From: Pseudomonas antarctica
GTDB taxonomy: Bacteria > Pseudomonadota > Gammaproteobacteria > Pseudomonadales > Pseudomonadaceae
Direction: 5' to 3'
DNA: 64,000 nucleotides
NCBI RefSeq assembly: GCF_001647715.1
Contig: NZ_CP015600.1
Span: forward strand, 3,348,001-3,412,000
The position numbers were made by a program, and so were the translations under genes. The notes beneath the pieces were generated by a model, which was not told the DNA's origin, did not search any database, and worked only from the letters and a program-made list of their open reading frames with translations. Positions 47,970 to 55,050 of this stretch are shown here, piece by piece; position 1 is the first letter of the stretch; each line of letters begins with the position of its first letter.

Positions 47970-50054
47970 GTGGGTATGGACGGCAAAACAGTGCGCGTGG
48001 CCACCGACGTCGGCGGTACTTTTACCGACCTCGTGTATTTCGAAAACGATCCGGCCACCGGCGAACAGACGATTCGTACGGCCAAAGTCGACACAACCCC
48101 ACCGAACTTTGCCTTGGGAGTGCTCAATGTCATCCGTAAGGCGGACGTGGACCTGAGTACCGTAGACTTCCTGGCGCACGGCACCACCGTCGTGATTAAT
48201 GCCCTGACCGAACGCCGGGGCGTCAAGACAGGGTTAATAACGACCCAGGGCTTTCGTGATGTGCTCGAGATCGCCCGTGCCAATCGCCCGGATTACTTCA
48301 ACCTGAAATGGGTAAAGCCAACCCCCTTCGTACCGCGCTATTTGCGCCGCGAAATAACCGGGCGCTTGCATACCAATGGTCAGGAGAGGCAACCGCTTGA
48401 ACTGGCGCAAGTCGCCGCAATCATTGAAGCGTTTCGCGCCGACAACGTACAGGCCATTGCGATTTGCCTGCTGCACGCCTATGCCAACCCGGCCCATGAA
48501 CAGGCCGTACTGAATGAAGTGCGCAGGCTCTGGCCAGAAGTATCTGTGGTGGCGTCCCATCAGATCACCCGAGAATGGCGTGAGTACGAGCGCTCCAGCA
48601 CGACCGTGCTATCCGCCTATGTCCAGCCCATCGCCGCACGTTATCTCGATGAGTTAGCCAGCGGTTTACGGGACAGTGGCTACAAGGCTCCGTTGTACAT
48701 CATGCAGTCGAACTGTGGCATCGACAGTGTCGAGCACGCACGGGAAACACCGATCACCATGGTCGAATCGGGGCCGGCCAGTGGTTTTTGGGCAGCTGCC
48801 GAATTGGGACGGCTGATTGACGAGCCGAACGTGCTGGGCCTCGACATTGGCGGCACCACAGCCAAATGCGCACTGATTCGCAACGGCCAAGTGTCGATCA
48901 AGACGGACTACTGGATCGAACGTAACCGGATCAATGCAGGTTACCCGATCATGGTTCCCGTGGTGGATCTGGTGGAAATCGGCAACGGCGGCGGTTCGGT
49001 TGCCTGGGTTGACGACTTCGACAAACTGCATGTTGGCCCCCATTCCGCCGGCGCCGTGCCGGGGCCTGCCGCCTATGGCAACGGCGGCACGCAGATCACC
49101 ACCACCGACGCCAACCTGATGCTCGGGCGCATCAACCCGGATTACTTTTGCGGCGGCAACGTGGTGGCCGACCTGCCTGCCGTTGTGCGTGGACTGGACG
49201 CCCTTGGCCAGCGCCTGCATTTGCCGCCTGATGAGATCGCACGCGGCGTCGTGCGCTTGGCCAACGACAACATGGTTAACGCGTTGAAGCTGGTGTCTTT
49301 GAGCCGTGGGCATGACCCGCGCGAGCTCACGTTGATGGCGTTCGGCGGCGGTGGCGCCATGCATGCCGTTGCACTTGCGCAAGAGTTGGGTGTGCAAAAA
49401 GTCATCGTGCCCCGCAATGCTTCGGTGTTCTCGGCTTGGGGCATGACCCTCTCGGACTTGCGACGCGACCTCTTTATCAACCGTTTTGTGCAGACTGCCC
49501 ACGACGGCGAACTCAAGCAGGCTCAACTGTTTCTCGAAGAGTTGTCGGGGGCCGCCCGCGAACAGTTCGTCGCGCAAGCCATCCCCCCTCAGCACGTCGA
49601 AATCCAGATGCATTGCAAGTTGCGCTACCAAAACCAAGAGCATTCGGTAGAAGTGCTGCTCGACCCGAACGAACGCATCGACACGGACTGGGCCGTGATC
49701 GAACAACGCTTTCACACGTTCTATGAGCAGCACTACACCTATTCCCTGCAAGCACCCGTGGAAATCATCGGCTTTCACCTGGTGGCCATCGCTCAAATCG
49801 GCAAGTTGGCACCCCAGGCTCTGCCCATCACCGGACGACTGATCGGTGATGCCTGCAAGGGTCGACGACGCGTCGACTACGCCCAGGAAGGCATTCATGA
49901 GGCAAGCCTCTATGACTACGGCCTGCTTGAACCCCTGATGACATTTTCCGGTCCGGCCATTGTTGAGGACGCAGGCACTACCGTGGTTGTACACCCCGGC
50001 AACCGCGTGCAGGTGGATCGTCTTGGCAACCTGCACATCATGATCAATGGCTGA
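47970..50054 (+). CDS. hydantoinase/5-oxoprolinase subunit A (HyuA type)
   Basis: A 694-aa protein of the N-methylhydantoinase A/5-oxoprolinase A family, which forms an ATP-dependent amidase with subunit B. Actin-like ATPase motifs are VATDVGGTFTDLVYF near the start and LGLDIGGTTAKCALI near 290. The middle includes GNGGGSVAWVDD and AFGGGGAMHAVALAQEL. The start GTG 47970 has AGGAGA six bases upstream; the ATG at 47976 is a second choice, and the frame to 47823 is not supported. hyuB begins 13 bases after its stop. Substrate: hydantoin or an analogue, inferred. Confidence 0.93.
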   Translation: MGMDGKTVRVATDVGGTFTDLVYFENDPATGEQTIRTAKVDTTPPNFALGVLNVIRKADVDLSTVDFLAHGTTVVINALTERRGVKTGLITTQGFRDVLEIARANRPDYFNLKWVKPTPFVPRYLRREITGRLHTNGQERQPLELAQVAAIIEAFRADNVQAIAICLLHAYANPAHEQAVLNEVRRLWPEVSVVASHQITREWREYERSSTTVLSAYVQPIAARYLDELASGLRDSGYKAPLYIMQSNCGIDSVEHARETPITMVESGPASGFWAAAELGRLIDEPNVLGLDIGGTTAKCALIRNGQVSIKTDYWIERNRINAGYPIMVPVVDLVEIGNGGGSVAWVDDFDKLHVGPHSAGAVPGPAAYGNGGTQITTTDANLMLGRINPDYFCGGNVVADLPAVVRGLDALGQRLHLPPDEIARGVVRLANDNMVNALKLVSLSRGHDPRELTLMAFGGGGAMHAVALAQELGVQKVIVPRNASVFSAWGMTLSDLRRDLFINRFVQTAHDGELKQAQLFLEELSGAAREQFVAQAIPPQHVEIQMHCKLRYQNQEHSVEVLLDPNERIDTDWAVIEQRFHTFYEQHYTYSLQAPVEIIGFHLVAIAQIGKLAPQALPITGRLIGDACKGRRRVDYAQEGIHEASLYDYGLLEPLMTFSGPAIVEDAGTTVVVHPGNRVQVDRLGNLHIMING

Positions 50055-50067
50055 CGGAGTATTCACC

Positions 50068-51726
50068 ATGAGCACCCTCGATATCTTTACGCGCGACATC
50101 ATCCAGAACTCGCTTCAGGCGATTGCCGACGAGATGTTCACCGCCATGCGCAAAGCCGCCATGAGCCCGGTGATCTACGAAGTGCTGGACATGGGCACAG
50201 GCATCACCGACGCCCACGGCGAGATCGCCAGTTCCGGTGCAGGCATACCAGCCTTTGTCGGTGTGCTGGACAAAGCCGTGAAAAAAATTCGCCAGCATCA
50301 TCCGTTGCCGCAGGACATTGAAGAGGGCGATATTTTTATCAGCAACGACCCTCACGATGGTGCGGTGACTCACCTGAACGACGTCGTATTGGCCATGCCG
50401 GTGTTCGCCGACGGCCAACTGGTTGCCTGGACCGCGAATATTGCGCACTGGAACGATGTGGGCGGTCGAGTGCCTGGGTCGTTATCTACGGATGCCACGG
50501 ATATCTTTCAGGAGGGCCTGCGCGTGGCATCGGTAAAGCTCATCAGCAAGGGCCAACCGATCCGTTCGGTGTTGCAGATATTGCGTGCAAACACCCGTAT
50601 GCCGGACTTCATGGAAGGTGACCTTTGGGCCGGGGTCGCCGCCGTACGCGGAGGCGCAGCGCGGTTGCGCGAACTCACGGAAAAATACGGTACGGCGCTG
50701 TTTTTGCTGGCGATGAAAGACTTCATGGACCTGGGCGAAAAAATGTCGCTCAAAGCCCTGGCCGCATTGCCTGCCGGGCAGTTGAACCTTGAAGAGCTGC
50801 AAGACGATGGCAGCCTGTTCAAAGTGCGGATTGATATCCGCAGCAACGAATTGGTGATCGACCTGCGGGACAACCCGGACCAGTGCCTGGGGCCGACCAA
50901 TCTCAGTCGCGACGGTGCGGTGGTCGCGGCGCAAATGGCGTTCAAGGCCTTGACTACGCCGCAAGGCATCACCAATGGCGGTACTTTTCGCCCCCTGCGG
51001 GTGCTGACTCGCCCAGGCTCGTTATTCGACGCCCTGCCGCCCGCCGCCGAGGGCTTTTACTTCGAGAATCTGATTCGGGTGCACGACCTGATCCTGTGCT
51101 GCCTGGCCCAGCAGTTTCCCGACCGTTTGCCCGCCGGCAATTTCGCTTCGGTGTGCGCCACAATTATTGGCGGCGTACACCCGGACACCGGCCGCTTGTT
51201 CACCCTGGTAGAGCCGGAAATCGGCGGCTGGGGCGCCGAACCCGGGCGCGACGGAAACAATGCTGTTTACTCCGGGTTGCATGGTGAGACCTACAACTGC
51301 CCCGTCGAGGTATGTGAGGCTCGTTATGGGCTGTATGTAGAGCGCATGGAGCTGAATGACGAACCCGGCGGCCATGGCCAGTTCCGCGGTGGCCGCGGCG
51401 TGTGCATCGACTACCGGATTCGCGCCGATGGCAGCTTCATGACCTGCGGCTACACCCGTTCGGTCATCCCGCCCTGGGGCCTGGACCAAGGTGGCGAAGG
51501 CACGCCCAATTATGTCGAGGTCATCCGCAAAGACGGTCAACACGAGCGCTACTGCATGGCCAGCGGCATCGCCTTGAATGCCGGAGACCTGGTCAGAGTG
51601 CGCACCGGCGCGGGTGGCGGGTATGGCCCGGCCAGCCGGCGCGACCCGCACGCCGTTCGCGAGGATCTTAAAAATGGCTATATCGACGCCGCAACCGCCC
51701 GCTCGGTCTACGGCCTGACACTTTAG
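50068..51726 (+). CDS. hydantoinase/5-oxoprolinase subunit B (HyuB type)
   Basis: A 552-aa partner of the A subunit. Family features are MRKAAMSPVIYEVLDMGTGITDAHGEI near the start, GDIFISNDPHDGAVTHLNDVVL (metal-binding His/Asp) near 90, NIAHWNDVGGRVPGS, and PGGHGQFRGGRGV in the C-terminal part. The start ATG 50068 follows GGAG by eight bases; a longer start at 50047 overlaps subunit A. A and B together probably cleave hydantoins or similar cyclic imides with ATP. Confidence 0.93.
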   Translation: MSTLDIFTRDIIQNSLQAIADEMFTAMRKAAMSPVIYEVLDMGTGITDAHGEIASSGAGIPAFVGVLDKAVKKIRQHHPLPQDIEEGDIFISNDPHDGAVTHLNDVVLAMPVFADGQLVAWTANIAHWNDVGGRVPGSLSTDATDIFQEGLRVASVKLISKGQPIRSVLQILRANTRMPDFMEGDLWAGVAAVRGGAARLRELTEKYGTALFLLAMKDFMDLGEKMSLKALAALPAGQLNLEELQDDGSLFKVRIDIRSNELVIDLRDNPDQCLGPTNLSRDGAVVAAQMAFKALTTPQGITNGGTFRPLRVLTRPGSLFDALPPAAEGFYFENLIRVHDLILCCLAQQFPDRLPAGNFASVCATIIGGVHPDTGRLFTLVEPEIGGWGAEPGRDGNNAVYSGLHGETYNCPVEVCEARYGLYVERMELNDEPGGHGQFRGGRGVCIDYRIRADGSFMTCGYTRSVIPPWGLDQGGEGTPNYVEVIRKDGQHERYCMASGIALNAGDLVRVRTGAGGGYGPASRRDPHAVREDLKNGYIDAATARSVYGLTL

Positions 51727-51732
51727 CCCCGG

Positions 51733-51749
51733 GGGGGCATCGCGCCCCC
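51733..51749 (+). other. G/C-rich hairpin between hyuB and the outer-membrane gene
   Basis: GGGGGC and GCCCCC form a 6-bp stem around ATCGC, seven bases after the hyuB stop. No T-run follows, so it may be a leaky attenuator or an RNA stabiliser that separates expression of the enzyme and porin genes. Confidence 0.4.
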
Positions 51750-51794
51750 TGACGCTCGGCTTACCAGAACAACAACAAAAAAGAGAGCACCACC

Positions 51795-52685
51795 ATGAAA
51801 CTGCAACACTCATCGCGTTTATGGGTAGCGCCCGCGCTTGCCTTGATTTTGGGATTCACACCCTCGGCACAGGGCGATCAGTTCATTGGATTCGCCCAGC
51901 CGGGAGTACCCGGAAAGTGGGCACTGGAGTCTTTCCCCGTGTTCAGTCGCACCCAAGATGGCGACGTGCGTGCGGGCAGTAATACGGTCCTGGCGTACTT
52001 CTCCGAAACCGGTTTTACCGGAACGCAGCGCGATCAGTTGCAGTTCTGGGTCGGTGCCGATGCGGGTTACACCGGCACCAATGGCACGCGCAGCAATGGT
52101 TCGTGGGGGGTCGCCTCCCCCAACCTGGGCCTGGCCTATTACTACAACGCGGTAGAACCCACCAGCGAATACGGTTCCGACGACTTCACCACGTTCTGGG
52201 TCAACCCAACCCTTTCGCTGGAGTTTCCCAACGGCAACGATGAAGGCACGGGGTATGGCGCTTTTGCCAACCGCTATGGTGCCAGTTTCAGCGTCGCCAA
52301 CTATCTACGTGTAGGGCGTTTCGCCGCCACATTCACGCCGGTCGGCATCCATTACGCCGCGCGCAATCGTCACGCTACCGACCTTGGCGACGGCGACCCC
52401 ACTCGGCTTCAAGGCGGTGTCAGCTTGTGGTTTGCAAACATTGCGGCCGGGTACCTGGTGACCGATGACTTATGGCTCGGCGTGCATCACGCCTATCACA
52501 TCAACAATCGTACGGCCTCGGATTTCAAGGAATCGCGCCAAGGCAAAATCGGCCCGGCGATGACCTACACAGGTTTCAGCAAACAGGGGTTCTACCTGTC
52601 GACCAACTTCAACTTCGATTACTACCACAGCGACAACCTGCCCCGTTCCAATAGCTTGACCATGGCACTGGTGAAATTTTTCTAG
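51795..52685 (+). CDS. outer-membrane phenol/MetA-type channel protein
   Basis: A 296-aa protein with a Sec signal (MKLQHSSRLWVAPALALILGFTPSAQG|DQ). The mature part is beta-rich with many aromatic and glycine residues (LGLAYYYNAVEP, FWVNPTLSLEFPNGND), and ends in MALVKFF, with a C-terminal Phe as outer-membrane barrels have. The pattern recalls the MetA-pathway/phenol-degradation OM family (PF13557-like) found in catabolic operons. It probably lets the hydantoin substrate cross the outer membrane. AAAAAAGAGAGC precedes the ATG. Confidence 0.8.
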   Translation: MKLQHSSRLWVAPALALILGFTPSAQGDQFIGFAQPGVPGKWALESFPVFSRTQDGDVRAGSNTVLAYFSETGFTGTQRDQLQFWVGADAGYTGTNGTRSNGSWGVASPNLGLAYYYNAVEPTSEYGSDDFTTFWVNPTLSLEFPNGNDEGTGYGAFANRYGASFSVANYLRVGRFAATFTPVGIHYAARNRHATDLGDGDPTRLQGGVSLWFANIAAGYLVTDDLWLGVHHAYHINNRTASDFKESRQGKIGPAMTYTGFSKQGFYLSTNFNFDYYHSDNLPRSNSLTMALVKFF

Positions 52686-52716
52686 CGCCACTCCACTCAT
52701 CTATGAGGAATACCGT

Positions 52717-53538
52717 ATGGACAGCACTACCAGCACGCTTGCGCCACATGACATGCCGGTCATCGTGCGCTGGCTCAACCCGATCGGGTGCCCGACCTTC
52801 GACGCCCCTATCGCCGAGCTGCTGCACAGCATCAAACAACCTTCCACCGAGGTTGAGGTCGTGTCGTTTGACATGACCTCAAGCCCCAGTCACCTGGAAT
52901 ACCGCGCCTATGAGGCCCTCACCTATGAACGCACCGTACGCATCGCCCGCGATTGTGCACAGTCGGGCGTGGATGCATTGGTGCTGGGCTGCTTTTACGA
53001 CCCGGCGTTGGCGGATGCCCGCGAACTCTCCGGTAAAACACTGGTAGTGGGCCCCTGCCAGGCCAGCCTGCAAGTGGCCGCGCACCTGGCGAATCGGTAC
53101 TCGATCATTGTCGGCCGTACCAAATGGATCGAGCAGATGCGCAGCCTCGTCCAAAGCTACGGTGCCGGCGACAGGTTGGCGTCAATGCGACCGCTGGGCA
53201 TGGGCGTGGATGAGTTCCAGCTAGACCACGCGGTGACTCGCCGCAAGATCATCGAACAAGCCAGGCGCGCCGTCGAAGATGACGGCGCCGAGGCCATCAT
53301 CCTGGGCTGCACCATCGAATTCGGCTTTTTCGAGGAGGTGCAGCGGGAAGTCGGCGTACCGGTGATAGACCCGGTGGTGGCGGCATTCAAAGTGGCCGAA
53401 GCCATGGCCGGCATGAAACGCAGGTTTGGCTGGCGCCCAAGCCGAGTGGGCAGTTGTGAGCCGCCACCCGAGGCCGAAATCGAACGATTCGGCTTGTTCC
53501 AGGGCCCCGCGCCCATAGGTAATCGCATCAAAGCCTGA
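52717..53538 (+). CDS. aspartate/glutamate/hydantoin racemase family protein
   Basis: A 273-aa two-lobed racemase. The two catalytic cysteines sit in LVLGCFYDPAL (C92) and IILGCTIEF (C198), as in Asp/Glu/hydantoin racemases. It starts MDSTTSTLAPH and follows the porin-like gene by 31 bases, with GAGGAATACCGT upstream. In a hydantoinase operon it is expected to racemise hydantoins or carbamoyl/amino acids so that both enantiomers can be used. Exact substrate not shown. Confidence 0.9.
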   Translation: MDSTTSTLAPHDMPVIVRWLNPIGCPTFDAPIAELLHSIKQPSTEVEVVSFDMTSSPSHLEYRAYEALTYERTVRIARDCAQSGVDALVLGCFYDPALADARELSGKTLVVGPCQASLQVAAHLANRYSIIVGRTKWIEQMRSLVQSYGAGDRLASMRPLGMGVDEFQLDHAVTRRKIIEQARRAVEDDGAEAIILGCTIEFGFFEEVQREVGVPVIDPVVAAFKVAEAMAGMKRRFGWRPSRVGSCEPPPEAEIERFGLFQGPAPIGNRIKA

Positions 53539-53558
53539 CCATAAAAAGGATAGCCACC

Positions 53559-54905
53559 ATGAGTGATATTCCCTCGACGCTACAAAACACGGCGGCGCTC
53601 AATCGCAATGTGGGTGATGTGTTCAGAGACGTTCCGCTAACGCGTAACCACCTGCGGTGCTGTCTGGTGTTGTTCTTGGTGTTTGCGATTGAGGCGTGGG
53701 AGATGATGATCATCGTCTACACCGCGCCGCTGATTGCTGCGGACTTTTCCCTGGATGCACTCGCCGTAGGCCATCTGATCGGCGCGATGTTCATCGGCAT
53801 GCTGCTGGGTGCGTTGGCCTGGGGCAAGCTGGCCGAGCACATCGGCCGCAAGCGCGCGATTATCTGGAGCCTTGGCAGCTATGGGGTGATCTCGCTGGCC
53901 AGCGCGTTTGCACCGGATTATTCCACCTTGTATGCCCTGCGATTGCTGTCCGGAGTAGCGGCCGTGGGCATGATCGTGGTGACGTTTACGCATTTCCAGG
54001 AGCTGCTGCCGGTGCGCCATCGCGGCGCGTTGACGGTGTATCTCGCCTCGGGTTGGCCGATCGGAATGTTGTTGGCTTTGGGCGCCACCGTGTGGCTCCT
54101 GCCGTACGGTTGGCGCGCCGTTATCGTCTTGAGTTCGCTCGGCGGGTTATGGGCGATTGCTGTGGCGCGCTGGGTACCGGAGTCGCCTTACTGGCTGGCG
54201 TCAGTGGGGCGTCAGGAAGATGCCAAGGCAACAATTTATACATTGAGCCAAGGCACGGTGCTCATACCTGAGGGTTGCGAGCTGCAGGTTGATCGTACGA
54301 CGTCAGGTCGCCAGCGCGATATGTTCGGTGCCGGCCTGCTCAAAGTCAGTCTGCTGCAAATAGCCGTTAATTTTACGTTTTCGTGGGGTTATTGGGGCCT
54401 GCAAACGTGGCTGCCGACGTTGCTCCAGCAACGCGGCCTGAGCCTGCCGCAAAGTTACGGTTTTATTGCGTTGTCGGCGCTGTGCATGATTCCGGGCTAC
54501 ATGGCAGCGTCTTATTTGACTGCACGACTGGGCCGTAAAAAAGTCATCATGAGTTTTATTGGCGCAGCGGTCCTTGCCGGCTACGGCTACGGCTTCGCCA
54601 ACGCCCAGAGCCTGGAGATGCTCTACCTGAGCAACTTCGCCCTGGCCTTTTTCAGCCTCGGCGCCTGGGGTGTATGGGGTACCTGGATTGGCGAACTGTA
54701 TCCGACCGCCCTGCGCACAGCAGGGTACGGTTGGGCCATCTCCGCCCAGCGCGTGGCGAACGTGCTGGCGCCATCGCTGATCGGTGCGCTGATCGCCTAT
54801 GGCTCCTCGTTCAACCTGACCACCACCATCATCAACGCATTCCTGCTGGTCACGATGGTGCTCGCCGCGTTTATTCCCGAAACGGAAGGCGAAGCACTGC
54901 GTTGA
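53559..54905 (+). CDS. MFS transporter, metabolite:proton symporter type
   Basis: A 448-aa inner-membrane transporter with 12 helices. The MFS loop motif is LAWGKLAEHIGRKRAIIWSLG near 87-107, and a repeated version ARLGRKKVIMSFI lies in the second half. RWVPESPYWL is typical of the sugar/aromatic acid (SP/AAHS) type. It is the last gene in the hydantoin cluster; it begins 20 bases after the racemase stop with AAAAAGGATAGCC before its ATG. It probably imports the cyclic amide substrate. Confidence 0.92.
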   Translation: MSDIPSTLQNTAALNRNVGDVFRDVPLTRNHLRCCLVLFLVFAIEAWEMMIIVYTAPLIAADFSLDALAVGHLIGAMFIGMLLGALAWGKLAEHIGRKRAIIWSLGSYGVISLASAFAPDYSTLYALRLLSGVAAVGMIVVTFTHFQELLPVRHRGALTVYLASGWPIGMLLALGATVWLLPYGWRAVIVLSSLGGLWAIAVARWVPESPYWLASVGRQEDAKATIYTLSQGTVLIPEGCELQVDRTTSGRQRDMFGAGLLKVSLLQIAVNFTFSWGYWGLQTWLPTLLQQRGLSLPQSYGFIALSALCMIPGYMAASYLTARLGRKKVIMSFIGAAVLAGYGYGFANAQSLEMLYLSNFALAFFSLGAWGVWGTWIGELYPTALRTAGYGWAISAQRVANVLAPSLIGALIAYGSSFNLTTTIINAFLLVTMVLAAFIPETEGEALR

Positions 54906-54998
54906 AGCCCTCTTGCTTCACCGTCAAATCCGACTGATCCAAGGTCGAGTTGCTGGCATTCGCGGGCTGCCCTATCAGATTGAATAGGCTCCTTATCC

Positions 54999-55022
54999 GG
55001 TTCCCGACATCAGTCGGGAGCC
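54999..55022 (+). terminator. hairpin between the MFS gene and the protease-avidin gene
   Basis: GGTTCCCGAC and GTCGGGAGCC pair with one mismatch around ATCA. It lies 94 bases after the MFS stop and 28 before the next start. No T-run follows. A very similar arm (GGTTCCCG...CGGGAGCC) occurs at 59146. It may be a terminator or an mRNA 5' structure. Confidence 0.5.
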
Positions 55023-55050
55023 CCACATGCCCCTTGGAAACGGAGTTCCC

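Noticed and set aside
48666..50102. 478-codon minus-strand frame under hyuA
   Set aside because: Shadow of the hyuA coding strand; no ribosome site and no recognisable domain.
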